A DNA stretch of 56,910 nt from CAZNYG01 sp964577205 (GTDB lineage Bacteria > Elusimicrobiota > Endomicrobiia > Endomicrobiales > CAIRNS01), in NCBI GenBank assembly GCA_964577205.1, contig CAZNYG010000003.1, positions 1-56,910 on the forward strand, read 5' to 3'. Positions 1-8,680 of this stretch are shown piece by piece. How positions within the stretch are numbered: position 1 is the first letter of the stretch; every line of letters begins with the position of its first letter. Under the pieces are notes generated by a model that searched no databases, was not told the DNA's origin, and worked only from the letters and a program-made list of their open reading frames with translations. The position numbers and the translations under genes were made by a program.

Positions 1-139
1 AACCTGTGAACGCAAGTCCAGGGCGATTGACTTCCGAGACCATGATGGGCCGTTGAAGACCCTCGACCCCCGCCGCCAGTTCCAGCTTCAGGTCCTCACT
101 TTTTTCCTGGAGAAGCTTTCCGACGGTAACAACCGCCAT
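1..139 (-). CDS. hprK: HPr kinase/phosphorylase, N-terminal fragment (runs off the window)
   Basis: Only the first 46 codons are present; the gene continues beyond base 1. The translation begins MAVVTVGKLLQEK and runs through LELAAGVEGL to EVNRPGLAF. This resembles the N-terminal DRTGG-like domain of HprK, which normally precedes a P-loop kinase domain that phosphorylates HPr (or an HPr-like protein) on serine. The ATG overlaps the ptsN stop codon (TAATG), so the two are translationally coupled. Neighbouring ptsN suggests a regulatory, PTS-Ntr-like phosphorelay rather than sugar uptake. The kinase domain cannot be checked here. Confidence 0.8.
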   Translation of the reverse strand, partial: MAVVTVGKLLQEKSEDLKLELAAGVEGLQRPIMVSEVNRPGLAFTG

Positions 140-597
140 TAATACGCATCCTCCTGCTGGATGATCTTGACCACTTCTTCCACCGTGGCGCCTTCGCGCA
201 GGGCCTGGCGGAAGAACTTATCCTTGAACAGGCGTGAAATGCGCGATAAAGCCTTCAAATGCTGCCCGGCGACTTCAGCGGGCCCTACCAGCAGGAAAAT
301 GATGTAAACCGGTTCACCGTCAAGAGAATTGAATTCGACGCCTTTCTGGGATATGCCGAGCGCGCCGATCTGAACGGACACGGCGTCAGTTTTCCCATGG
401 GGTATCGCCACACCCTGTCCAATTCCCGTTGAGCCGAGCTTTTCGCGCTCCATGACGATCTCAACGATCTCCGAGGTGTTCTTTATCCTGCCCGCCTTGC
501 GCATCATATCCACGAGTTCGGTGATCGCCGATTTTTTATCCTGTGATTTAAGGTCGATCGTTATGGCCTCTGGACAAAGAAAATCCATGATCTTCAT
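139..597 (-). CDS. ptsN: PTS IIA-like nitrogen-regulatory protein PtsN
   Basis: A 152-residue protein spanning one fructose/mannitol-type EIIA domain (PF00359). Its phospho-acceptor histidine is His67 in the motif GVAIPHGKTD. No IIB or IIC domain is attached, as expected for the regulatory EIIA-Ntr protein that senses PEP/NPr phosphorylation and acts on kinases and transporters in the cytoplasm. An AGGAGG sequence lies about 10 nt before the ATG. It follows hpf by 119 nt and is coupled to hprK downstream, the usual hpf-ptsN-hprK/rapZ order. No sigma-54 gene is seen upstream, where it usually lies. Confidence 0.92.
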   Translation of the reverse strand: MKIMDFLCPEAITIDLKSQDKKSAITELVDMMRKAGRIKNTSEIVEIVMEREKLGSTGIGQGVAIPHGKTDAVSVQIGALGISQKGVEFNSLDGEPVYIIFLLVGPAEVAGQHLKALSRISRLFKDKFFRQALREGATVEEVVKIIQQEDAY

Positions 598-716
598 TTC
601 GGTTGTTCCTCCTAACTCCGGGGATCGGCCTGGAACGCCGTATTCGCGGAGCAGTTAATCGCTATGGCAATTGGCCGGCAATGCACGCGTAACGCGATGT
701 TTCTGCCGTCGTTTTA

Positions 717-1271
717 TCACATGTCCGGTTCGATCAGACCCAGGGAACCGTTCTCCCTGCGGTATACGACGCTCACTTTCTGCGTCTCCGCGCTCATGAA
801 CATGTAAAATCTGTATTTCATCAGGTCCATCTCCCGTACCGCGTCCTGCATCGGCATTGGTTTCATGTCGAAGCGTTTGACCTGGGTGATCATATTCTGA
901 TCGGCTATAAGCTCTTCGTACGGCACAACCTTTGCCTGGGATACGGACGCCTTTTTCTGTGTGGCCACCTCGAGCTTTGCCCTGCGGTTTATCTTGAATT
1001 TTTCTTTGTGTTTTTTTAATTGTTTTTCGATCTTGTCGACCGCAAGGTCTATCGCGGCGTAAAGATCGAGCGATTCTTCTTTGGAACGGAAGGTCATTTT
1101 CGAGGCGTGGATGACGATCTCAGCTTCCTGGCGGTATTTCTCAACGGAAAGAATAACCTGGGCCCAGACAAGATGATCCAGATAGCGCTCGCAGCGTTCA
1201 ACTTTCTTCTGCACGTAGTCCGCAAGTGCCTGGGTTAATTCGAGATGACGGGCGGTAATGTTGACTTGCAT
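717..1271 (-). CDS. hpf: ribosome hibernation-promoting factor, long form
   Basis: This 184-residue protein has the HPF/YfiA ribosome-binding domain at residues 1-100 (start MQVNITARHLELTQAL; basic stretch KKHKEKFKINRR). The C-terminal dimerisation domain covers about residues 125-184 and ends in VSVVYRRENGSLGLIEPDM. Long HPF dimerises 70S ribosomes into inactive 100S particles in stationary phase. The C-terminal domain distinguishes it from short gamma-proteobacterial HPF. The ribosome-binding site GGAGAG lies just before the ATG. It is separated from lptB by 168 nt that hold two hairpins and a candidate promoter. Confidence 0.95.
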   Translation of the reverse strand: MQVNITARHLELTQALADYVQKKVERCERYLDHLVWAQVILSVEKYRQEAEIVIHASKMTFRSKEESLDLYAAIDLAVDKIEKQLKKHKEKFKINRRAKLEVATQKKASVSQAKVVPYEELIADQNMITQVKRFDMKPMPMQDAVREMDLMKYRFYMFMSAETQKVSVVYRRENGSLGLIEPDM

Positions 1272-1282
1272 AATTCTCTCCT

Positions 1283-1311
1283 TTTATAGCAAATTATTGA
1301 AGTTTCTGCAA
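1283..1311 (-). promoter_or_regulatory. candidate sigma-70 promoter for hpf
   Basis: On the minus strand TTGCAG and TATAAA are 17 nt apart. The -10 ends only about 11 nt before the hpf start codon, so transcription would begin close to the Shine-Dalgarno sequence and leave a very short leader. That closeness makes the call tentative. Confidence 0.3.
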
Positions 1312-1316
1312 TGCCG

Positions 1317-1367
1317 CGAAAACGGCGAAAATACGCCGTTTTCGAGGTAATTGCCGCTTCGCGGCAA
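1317..1367 (-). repeat. two adjacent intergenic hairpins between lptB and hpf
   Basis: A perfect 11-bp inverted repeat (1317-1327 with 1334-1344, loop of 6) is followed by a second 7-bp one (1351-1357 with 1361-1367, loop TTC). Neither is followed by a clear T-tract on the minus strand, so a classical terminator is not assured. They may end or stabilise the lptCAB transcript or isolate hpf from it. Confidence 0.55.
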
Positions 1368-1439
1368 AAGAGACACATAATACATTCATTTACGCGCAGG
1401 GGAGGGCGAGCTTTCGCCGCCCATACACAACAACAAATA

Positions 1440-2159
<720 letters not shown>

Positions 2160-2188
2160 GATGGCCTTTTCTCCGCTTTCCCGGCCTG

Positions 2189-2872
2189 CTACCTTGCCGG
2201 GACGGCGCTCGATTTTGAAACAAAGTAAATCTTCCCGTTCACGTTGCCGTCCATTATCACATGCCTGTCATTCATGAACAGGGTTATCGTATCGGCAAAA
2301 TAATTCCCCCTCTGTTCCGGGTCTTTATAGCGTATCTCAGGCTGCGCGGCCTGTCCGCTCAGCACCGCCTTTTTATCATTTTGCAGAAATACCGCCCGCG
2401 GCGCCAGGGCCGTTGCCGAGGAAGTAATGATCTCCACCCCTCCTTCGGCCTGAATTTCCTGCCGGGCGCGCGAGATCCTTATCCGGTCGGCATTGAGATG
2501 AACCGGGCCCGTCGACGCCCTGGCCTGGTACATGACGGACGGCCGTCCTTCCCACAGTTCACCTTCGCCGGTCGCCGTGTTAAAGAAAGCTTTCTCCGCC
2601 CGGCCGTTCAACGGTTCGCTGTCCTGCGTCACGGTATAGAACGTCACGTTCCCTTCGGCTTCTACGCGGTCGCGTTTTTTTTCCTGAACGATCCTGCGCG
2701 CCTTCAGGACGTTCTTTCCCTGCGATACCTTTGAATTTCCCGAAAAGACGACTTTTTCGCCGTTCCTGATGATCTCCATCTGGTCTCCGGTTATGATCGT
2801 CTTCTCTTCGGCGGCCGCGACCCCCGCAGCGGCGCACTCAAGAACGATTATGAGCGCCGCGATCCATTTCAT
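2189..2872 (-). CDS. lptA: LPS transport periplasmic protein LptA (OstA-like)
   Basis: A 227-residue protein with a signal peptide (residues 1-21, ending GVAAAEE), then beta-rich OstA/LptA repeats (ITGDQMEI, VVFSGNSKVSQG, VEAEGNVTFY, IQAEGGVEII). LptA molecules stack into the periplasmic bridge that carries LPS to LptD. The start overlaps the lptC stop by one base (TGATG). Family identity rests on fold-like repeats and context; the family varies strongly in sequence. Confidence 0.88.
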   Translation of the reverse strand: MKWIAALIIVLECAAAGVAAAEEKTIITGDQMEIIRNGEKVVFSGNSKVSQGKNVLKARRIVQEKKRDRVEAEGNVTFYTVTQDSEPLNGRAEKAFFNTATGEGELWEGRPSVMYQARASTGPVHLNADRIRISRARQEIQAEGGVEIITSSATALAPRAVFLQNDKKAVLSGQAAQPEIRYKDPEQRGNYFADTITLFMNDRHVIMDGNVNGKIYFVSKSSAVPAR

Positions 2873-3435
2873 CAGGCGCCCCTTTTCGTCCCGGACGGCG
2901 AGACTTCGACACGCTGTTTCCTGATTATGATCGACGACAGGTCCGGGGTCGCTTCCATGCCCTGGCCTTTAACGACCTCATCTTCGCGCGTAAGGGTCAC
3001 CTTGTCATCCGTCACGATCTTCTGAATATCCGACCGGTAATGGAGGTTGCTCGTTTCGAGCCGCTCGCCCTTAGCGGTATCGATAGTGCATGGCCCTTCA
3101 GCCCAGATGTCGTAATTGCCGGTATTGATGCGGCCTTTTGCCGCCACCAGCGTGGACACATATTCCCCGTTCTGGTAAAAACTGATCCGGGGCATCTGCA
3201 GCAGCACTTTTTTTTCTTTCTCCATGATCTGGGCGGTAGAGGCCTCGAGCACCCAGTGAGGCTTCCCTTCTTCCGTTTCCGTCACGCTGAATTTCTCTAT
3301 CGCCTGTTCCGGGATCGGAGGAGCTTCTTCGATCCGGCTGTTCGGCGTCTTCGCCAAATTGCCGCTGCATCCCGCCGCAAGCGCGACAAAGGCAGATACC
3401 CCCATGACATAGAAAACATTCTTGATAAACCGCAC
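2872..3435 (-). CDS. lptC: LPS export protein LptC-like lipoprotein
   Basis: This 187-residue protein starts with a hydrophobic signal ending in a lipobox (ALAAGCSGN), so the mature N-terminus would be a lipidated cysteine. The body is an LptC/YrbK-like beta-jellyroll (VLEASTAQIMEKEKKVLL; VVKGQGMEATPDL). LptC normally links LptBFG to LptA, usually by a transmembrane anchor; a lipid anchor is a known variant in other lineages. lptC, lptA and lptB form one operon. Confidence 0.85.
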   Translation of the reverse strand: MRFIKNVFYVMGVSAFVALAAGCSGNLAKTPNSRIEEAPPIPEQAIEKFSVTETEEGKPHWVLEASTAQIMEKEKKVLLQMPRISFYQNGEYVSTLVAAKGRINTGNYDIWAEGPCTIDTAKGERLETSNLHYRSDIQKIVTDDKVTLTREDEVVKGQGMEATPDLSSIIIRKQRVEVSPSGTKRGA

Positions 3436-3524
3436 TGTTTTCCCCGCTGCCCGAACACCCGGGCCTTCTTTTTTTCTTGTGTTTACGTGTTATCGATCCA
3501 CTGCCGTGTTGATATGCTGACTCT

Positions 3525-4427
3525 TCAACCCGTCCGTTCGCGCGTTTTCCATCTGCGATGCATCCATACCCATTGAGCCGGATACTTCCGTATGTGATCT
3601 TCGATCAATCGTGTGAACGCCTGCGTATTGATCACAATATCACTCTCCTGGTCGCCTGTTCTCTTCAGTTCCAGCGGCCCGGAAAGCTTTACCGTGTGAC
3701 GGTCGTCTTTTTCCCTGACGTCAAACGCCGCGACGACCGGGGCGCCGGTACGCAGCGCCAGCGCCGCGAGGCCCGACGGGGTCCACGCCGCGGCACCGAA
3801 GAAATCGACAAAAACGCTCTGCACGTCCGTATCCTGGTCTATCAGCAGTCCGACTGCTTCGTTATGGCGCAGGCTTCGCAGCATATCCCTCGCGGATTCC
3901 CTGCCGGAGCGAAGGATGACCTTGACCCCTTTCTGCTCCCTGTAACCGACCAGCATCCGGTTCAGCCCTTCGATGTATATGCGCCTGGCGATGACGTTCA
4001 GAGGGATGCCTTCGGCAGCCAGCGCGGCGGCCATTATTTCCCAGTTCCCGCAGTGCGCGCTCAGGATCAGCACGCCTTTCCCTTCATCAAACGCCTTCCG
4101 GAAAGCGTCCCTGTTCTCGATCGTGACGATACGGGCGAACTCTGCAGGGCCTGTTTTCGGAAAAGAGAACAGCTCGAAAAGGTTTTTCCCCTGGTTGACG
4201 AAAACTTCCCGCGCCATGGCCCGCCGTTCCGGGCCCGGCATGTCCGGAAAAGCTTTTTTCAGATGTGCCTGTGTGTCTTCCTTTGCCTTTACCGCGGCGT
4301 AATACGCCAGCAGCCCCAACGCTCCTCCGGCGGCTACCGCGAACCGGTAGGGAAGCAGCCGGACAACCATCGCGGCGGCAGCGGCGGCCGCGAAATATCC
4401 CTGACGGATGACTTTTTTAATGGTCAC
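3525..4427 (-). CDS. lipid A biosynthesis lauroyl/myristoyl-type acyltransferase (LpxL/HtrB family)
   Basis: About 300 residues with an N-terminal hydrophobic stretch and the HX4E acyltransferase motif HCGNWE (His125, Glu130 from the start chosen), followed by the family-typical LLIDQDTDVQSVFVDFFG. Such enzymes add secondary acyl chains to KDO-lipid A at the inner membrane. I chose the GTG at 4427 because it makes a GTGA overlap with the kdsC stop and has AAGGG upstream. An in-frame start at 4454 would add nine residues inside kdsC. LpxL versus LpxM cannot be told apart here. Confidence 0.88.
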   Translation of the reverse strand: MTIKKVIRQGYFAAAAAAAMVVRLLPYRFAVAAGGALGLLAYYAAVKAKEDTQAHLKKAFPDMPGPERRAMAREVFVNQGKNLFELFSFPKTGPAEFARIVTIENRDAFRKAFDEGKGVLILSAHCGNWEIMAAALAAEGIPLNVIARRIYIEGLNRMLVGYREQKGVKVILRSGRESARDMLRSLRHNEAVGLLIDQDTDVQSVFVDFFGAAAWTPSGLAALALRTGAPVVAAFDVREKDDRHTVKLSGPLELKRTGDQESDIVINTQAFTRLIEDHIRKYPAQWVWMHRRWKTRERTG

Positions 4428-4966
4428 AGATACCCTTCCGTCGCCTGTTCCCACAACCCGCGCGCCTTCAGTACCAGCTCGATCGTGTCGCGCAGTACCC
4501 CTTTCCCTCCCGGGAACGGTGAGATATAATGCGCTTCCTTTTTAACTTCGTCGGGAGCGTCCGACGGACAGATCGCAAGGCCAGCCATGCGGAAGACCGG
4601 GATGTCCACCAGATCATCGCCGACAAAAACCGCCTGTTCCGGGGAAAGCCCGCGGCGGGACAGTATTTCCGTCATCGCTTCGCGTTTCGCCATGCAGTTC
4701 TGTACCAGCTCGTGAATGCCGATCTCACCGGCCCGGTCGGCTACCTGCCGCGATCCACGGCCGGTGATCCACGCGAAAACAAGAGGGTCTTTCGATCTGC
4801 GCGAGAGATGGAACGCGAAACGGTCCTTAACGCTCCAGATCTTGACTTCCTCCCCCGACTCAAGGACGATGATCTCCCCGCCGGTCAGGACGCCGTCTAT
4901 GTCCATGCCGACAAGCCGTATATTCGCCGCGCGTCGCTTCAGTTCCGGGGGTATATTTTCGTGCAC
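4424..4966 (-). CDS. kdsC: 3-deoxy-D-manno-octulosonate 8-phosphate phosphatase
   Basis: A 180-residue HAD-superfamily C0-type phosphatase with the nucleophile motif DIDGVLTGG (Asp22, Asp24), a later FVGDDLVDIPVFRMAGL motif and the family length. It removes phosphate from KDO-8-phosphate to give free KDO. The start is GTG with GGAG seven bases upstream. It lies in a KDO cassette (kdsA, kdsB, kdsC, waaA all within 19 kb). The isomerase gene kdsD, often beside kdsC, is not found in the window. Confidence 0.93.
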   Translation of the reverse strand: MHENIPPELKRRAANIRLVGMDIDGVLTGGEIIVLESGEEVKIWSVKDRFAFHLSRRSKDPLVFAWITGRGSRQVADRAGEIGIHELVQNCMAKREAMTEILSRRGLSPEQAVFVGDDLVDIPVFRMAGLAICPSDAPDEVKKEAHYISPFPGGKGVLRDTIELVLKARGLWEQATEGYL

Positions 4967-4991
4967 AGTAGCTCCAGTAAGAATAGCATTC

Positions 4992-5132
4992 GGCTCATAG
5001 CTCGCAGCTCATGAGCAAACGCGGCCAGGCATTGCGGTCATGACATCTCCGGCGCAATATCAACTATGAACTAAATCACCGGCTTGCTCAGTTGTTTTGC
5101 CGTACTGATGAGCTATGAGCTGACTTGCTGCC
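4992..5132 (-). repeat. intergenic inverted-repeat element with tandem GCTCATAG-type words
   Basis: The spacer after the zinc-ribbon gene holds two arms in opposite orientation. Left arm 4992-5017 reads as GCTCATA/GCTCGCA/GCTCATGA. Right arm 5104-5130 reads as ACTGATGA/GCTATGA/GCTGACT. They share GCTCATAGCTC as an inverted 11-mer. The right arm begins within three bases of the zinc-ribbon stop codon. The central 85 nt shows no gene. It is treated as a member of the octamer-word family described in the findings. Confidence 0.6.
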
Positions 5133-5387
5133 TTATCCAACCGCTTCATTTTTCGGCATTTCTTTAAGCCAGGGAGTGATATCCTTCGGGATCTGGCGCA
5201 TGTACGGTTTCAATATATGGCTGAACGCGAAGAAAACGATAAGAAGAACGACATATATGACACCCAGCGTTTTCGCGTGCCATTTCCAGTCCGGTCTCCA
5301 CAACTGCACCGGGTTGAATTCGTTGCCGCACTTGCGGCAGTTTTTCGCGTTATCCTTGTTCTCCGTCTGGCATTTCGGGCATTTCAT
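5133..5387 (-). CDS. small zinc-ribbon, single-pass membrane protein of unknown function
   Basis: This 84-residue protein has an N-terminal zinc-ribbon (Cys3, Cys6, Cys17, Cys20) and a linker ending about residue 40. One hydrophobic helix follows at about 42-60 (LGVIYVVLLIVFFAF), then a short polar tail. The start MKCPKC is preceded by GTAGGAGG. It occupies the place between kdsA and kdsC where kdsD often lies, but has no sugar-isomerase features. Repeat elements flank it on both sides. A role cannot be assigned; a membrane-tethered zinc-ribbon may act in protein interaction. Confidence 0.75.
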   Translation of the reverse strand: MKCPKCQTENKDNAKNCRKCGNEFNPVQLWRPDWKWHAKTLGVIYVVLLIVFFAFSHILKPYMRQIPKDITPWLKEMPKNEAVG

Positions 5388-5402
5388 TACAACCTCCTAC
5401 AT

Positions 5403-5491
5403 TTGAGCAATCAGCGATCAGCCTCAAGTTTTTCTCCGCCTTTGACAGCGTTAATGCCGTTGTCTTGGCTGACTGACAGCTGATTGCTGAA
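5403..5491 (-). repeat. intergenic inverted-repeat element with GCAATCAG-type words, overlapping the end of kdsA
   Basis: Left arm 5403-5423 and the reverse complement of right arm 5467-5491 share the pattern TT(G/C)AGCAATCAGC followed by TCAG and GCC. The kdsA stop codon (5451-5453) lies inside the element, so the right arm is translated as part of the KdsA tail (FQQSAVSQP). Confidence 0.6.
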
Positions 5492-6320
5492 AGCTCTTTA
5501 CAAGCTTATCTATCGCCGTGATCTCGGAGAGGAAACGAGGGAGTTCCTTCAGGGACAGGCTGTTCGGCCCGTCCGAAAGAGCGCGGCGCGGATCTGAATG
5601 CACTTCCACAAAGACGGCGGCGATCCCCAGCGAAGCGGCGGCCTTCGCGAGCGGGCGCACGAACTCCCTCTGGCCGCCCGTCGCGCGGCCCAGACCGCCG
5701 GGAAGCTGGACCGAATGTGTCGCGTCGAAAACGACCGGGTATCCAGTCCTCTTCATGATCTCTATCGAACGCAGGTCGAGGATCAAATTATGATATCCGA
5801 ACGTCGTCCCGCGTTCAGTGAACATGATCGAACGGTTGCCGGTCACTTCTATCTTTTCAGCGACATTGTTCAGGTCTTCCGGGGCAAGGAACTGGCCTTT
5901 TTTCACGTTGACCGGAAGCCCGGCCTGGCCGCAGGCGATCACCAGGTCGGTCTGCCGGCAAAGGAATGCCGGTATCTGGATGATGTCCACCACTTTTGCC
6001 GCTTCGGCGGCTTCCGCGCAGGAATGCACATCGGTCAATATCGGTACGCCGCATGACTGTTTGATCTTTTCCAGCACGCGCAGCCCTTCTTCCAGCCCGG
6101 GCCCGCGGTAGGACTTGATAGACGACCGGTTAGCCTTGTCGTATGAAGCCTTGAAAACGAACGGGATCTTATGCCTGCCGGTCAGTTCCGTCAACGCGCG
6201 GGCAAGCGACAACGCTCCCTTTTCCGATTCTATGACGCAGGGTCCGGCGATCAGCGTCAGCGGCCGGCAGTTGCCCAGTTCGATGGAATCGCCGATCTTT
6301 ATATTCTTCTGTTTTCTCAT
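5451..6320 (-). CDS. kdsA: 3-deoxy-8-phosphooctulonate synthase
   Basis: A 289-residue DAHP-synthase-fold enzyme that condenses PEP with arabinose-5-phosphate to KDO-8-phosphate. Family hallmarks include AGPCVIES, FKASYDKANRSS, LTDVHS, TERGTTFGY and DATHSVQLPG. The last dozen residues (QQSAVSQPRQRH) are unlike the family and are encoded by an arm of the intergenic repeat element, so the original stop seems to have been displaced. Twelve bases separate it from pyrG upstream. This is the committed KDO step, followed by KdsC and KdsB. Confidence 0.96.
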   Translation of the reverse strand: MRKQKNIKIGDSIELGNCRPLTLIAGPCVIESEKGALSLARALTELTGRHKIPFVFKASYDKANRSSIKSYRGPGLEEGLRVLEKIKQSCGVPILTDVHSCAEAAEAAKVVDIIQIPAFLCRQTDLVIACGQAGLPVNVKKGQFLAPEDLNNVAEKIEVTGNRSIMFTERGTTFGYHNLILDLRSIEIMKRTGYPVVFDATHSVQLPGGLGRATGGQREFVRPLAKAAASLGIAAVFVEVHSDPRRALSDGPNSLSLKELPRFLSEITAIDKLVKSFQQSAVSQPRQRH

Positions 6321-6332
6321 TCGTCCCTCAGG

Positions 6333-7937
6333 CTATCTCTTTTCCTTTTCATCGCGGGCCTTCATCGCGGCCGCGATAAAATCCCTGAACAACACGTGCG
6401 GACGCGTCGGACGGGACTGGAACTCCGGATGGAACTGAACTCCCACGAACCAGGGATGTTCTTTAATTTCTACGATCTCCACCAGGCGTTTATCCGGATT
6501 TTCGCCCGTGACCGCCATACCCCTGCGCTCCACCTGCCTGCGGTATTTATTGTTGAACTCATACCGGTGACGGTGCCTTTCCATTATCTCGTCTTTGCGG
6601 TACGCCCTGCCCGCCAATGATCCTTTAGCCAGGCGGCAGGGATACACGCCGAGCCGCATCGTGCCCCCTTTGTCGTTCACTTTGCGCTGTTCGTTAAGGA
6701 GATGGATGACCGGATCCTGCGTGCCGGGCTCGAACTCCGAGGAATGCGCGTCGCTCAGGCCGCAAACGTTCCTCGCGAACTCTATGACGGCGCACTGCAT
6801 GCCCAGGCAGATGCCGAAAAAGGGCACCTTGTTCTCACGGGCATACCGCACCACGTCGATCTTGCCTTCGATGCCGCGGTCGCCGAACCCGCCGGGGACA
6901 AGTATGCCGTCGACCATGGACAACTCGTCGTGCAGGTTCTCTTTTTCCACGTCGATATACTTGATATCCACGCCGGAACAGTTCGCGACGCCGCCGTGTT
7001 TCAGCGCTTCCCAGATACTCTTGTAGGCGTCCTTCAGCTCCGTGTATTTTCCCGCGACCGCGATGGTCACCGAATGTTTGGGATACTTGCAGTTGTGGAC
7101 CATGTTCTCCCAGACCCGGAGATCGTTCTTTTTCGCCTTTATCTTCAGGTACTCAAGGATCAGGTCGTCCATTTTCTGCGCGTGCAGCAGGAGGGGCACT
7201 TCATAGATCGAAGAACCTACGTCACGCTCTTCGATAACGGCGCGTCGTTCGACGTTGCAGAAAAGCGATATCTTGTTGCGCAGGTCTTCGGTAAGAGGTT
7301 TCTCCATGCGGCAGATGAGGAGCGACGGCTCAATGCCGATCTCCCGCAGTTTCATGACGCTGTGCTGAGTCGGCTTCGTCTTCATTTCCCCCGCCGCGCG
7401 GATATAGGGGATGAGCGTCACGTGCAGGTACAGAACATGATCACGCCCCATCTCGAGCCGGAACTGCCGGATCGCTTCCAGGAACGGAAGCCCTTCTATA
7501 TCTCCTACCGTCCCTCCGATCTCGACGATAACGACGTCGAAGCCCGGCGCGACGTTCCGCAGCCTGCTCTTTATCTCGTTAGTGATGTGGGGAACCACCT
7601 GGATGGTCTTTCCCAGGTAATCGCCGCGGCGTTCCGCGCTGATGACCGTCTCATATATCTTGCCGGACGTGACGTTGTTCTCGCGGCGCGTTTCCTGGTC
7701 GAGGAAGCGTTCGTAATGCCCGAGATCGAGATCGGTCTCGGCGCCGTCCACAGTCACGAACACTTCCCCGTGCTGGTACGGCGACATGGTGCCCGGATCG
7801 ACGTTCAGGTAGGGGTCGAACTTGAGCATGTTCACCTTGATGCCGCGGCTTTTGAGGAGGGTTCCGACAGACGCGGCGGTGATGCCCTTGCCGAGCGAGG
7901 AGACGACACCGCCGGTTACAAAGATGTACTTGGTCAT
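6333..7937 (-). CDS. pyrG: CTP synthase
   Basis: A full-length 534-residue enzyme. The N-terminal amidoligase domain starts TKYIFVTGGVVSSLGKG. The C-terminal class I glutaminase domain has catalytic Cys377 (FFGICLGMQ), His503 and Glu505 (FHPEF). It makes CTP from UTP with glutamine nitrogen. The pyrG-kdsA-kdsB link is common in LPS producers, since KdsB spends CTP to activate KDO. The start overlaps the kdsB stop by 4 nt. Confidence 0.98.
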   Translation of the reverse strand: MTKYIFVTGGVVSSLGKGITAASVGTLLKSRGIKVNMLKFDPYLNVDPGTMSPYQHGEVFVTVDGAETDLDLGHYERFLDQETRRENNVTSGKIYETVISAERRGDYLGKTIQVVPHITNEIKSRLRNVAPGFDVVIVEIGGTVGDIEGLPFLEAIRQFRLEMGRDHVLYLHVTLIPYIRAAGEMKTKPTQHSVMKLREIGIEPSLLICRMEKPLTEDLRNKISLFCNVERRAVIEERDVGSSIYEVPLLLHAQKMDDLILEYLKIKAKKNDLRVWENMVHNCKYPKHSVTIAVAGKYTELKDAYKSIWEALKHGGVANCSGVDIKYIDVEKENLHDELSMVDGILVPGGFGDRGIEGKIDVVRYARENKVPFFGICLGMQCAVIEFARNVCGLSDAHSSEFEPGTQDPVIHLLNEQRKVNDKGGTMRLGVYPCRLAKGSLAGRAYRKDEIMERHRHRYEFNNKYRRQVERRGMAVTGENPDKRLVEIVEIKEHPWFVGVQFHPEFQSRPTRPHVLFRDFIAAAMKARDEKEKR

Positions 7938-8659
7938 TGAAGTAGCCTCTCTATCGATGCGATATCTTCGGGAACGTCCACTCCGTGAGCCGCGTATGTC
8001 GTCACCACCACCCGCAGAGAGTAACCGTGTTCCAATATGCGCAATTGTTCCAGTTGTTCAGCCCGCTCAAGAGCGGTCCGCGGCCATCCGGCATACTCGA
8101 GCAGGAACTGCCGCCGGTAACCGTATATGCCGATATGTTTCAGGTATCGCCCTTTATCGCCGGAACGCTGAAACGGGATGGATGCGCGCGAAAAATAAAG
8201 CGCCTTTCCCCTCCGGTCGCACACGACTTTAACGATATTCGGATTGGAGATCTCGCCGGGGTCCGTCATGCGGGCGGCCGCCGTGATCGCGGGCACGCTT
8301 TTATCCTGAAGCAGCCCTCCGGCAAGCTTATCGATGAGCGCGGGAGGTATCAGTGGTTCATCCCCCTGTATGTTGATGAATATTCCCGCGCGCGGCTCCG
8401 TTTTGCGCGCGACCTCCGCGAGGCGGTCGGTGCCGCTTGCGCAGCGCGGTGAGGTCATGACGGCTTTGCCCCCGAAAGCGCGCACCGCGTCGGCGATGCG
8501 GCTGTCGTCCGTGGCGACGATTATGTCGTCAAGCCGCTTACTCCGCGAAGCCCTGCGCCACACGCGTTCGATAAGAGGAACGCCCTTAATGGCAATTAAG
8601 GGTTTGCCGGGAAAACGGGAAGAACCGTATCGTGCGGGAATAACGCCTATTATACGCAT
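7934..8659 (-). CDS. kdsB: CMP-KDO synthetase (3-deoxy-manno-octulosonate cytidylyltransferase)
   Basis: A 241-residue nucleotidyltransferase with the canonical start IPARYGSSRFPGKPL, plus ASGTDRLAEV and NIQGDEPLI. It couples KDO to CMP for WaaA. The ATG of pyrG lies inside its stop (ATGA overlap), so kdsB is translated just before pyrG. Length and motifs are typical. Confidence 0.97.
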   Translation of the reverse strand: MRIIGVIPARYGSSRFPGKPLIAIKGVPLIERVWRRASRSKRLDDIIVATDDSRIADAVRAFGGKAVMTSPRCASGTDRLAEVARKTEPRAGIFINIQGDEPLIPPALIDKLAGGLLQDKSVPAITAAARMTDPGEISNPNIVKVVCDRRGKALYFSRASIPFQRSGDKGRYLKHIGIYGYRRQFLLEYAGWPRTALERAEQLEQLRILEHGYSLRVVVTTYAAHGVDVPEDIASIERLLQ

Positions 8660-8680
8660 AAAGGTGGACTGAAGCCCGGT

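Noticed and set aside
1317..1367. Intrinsic terminator of the lptCAB operon
   Set aside because: The stems are strong but no T-run follows on the minus strand, so it is recorded only as hairpins.
6702..7940. A 412-codon open frame on the plus strand across pyrG
   Set aside because: It mirrors pyrG, which is certain from its motifs. The translation is rich in Arg, His, Asp and Val with no recognisable domain, as expected for the antisense of a GC-rich gene.
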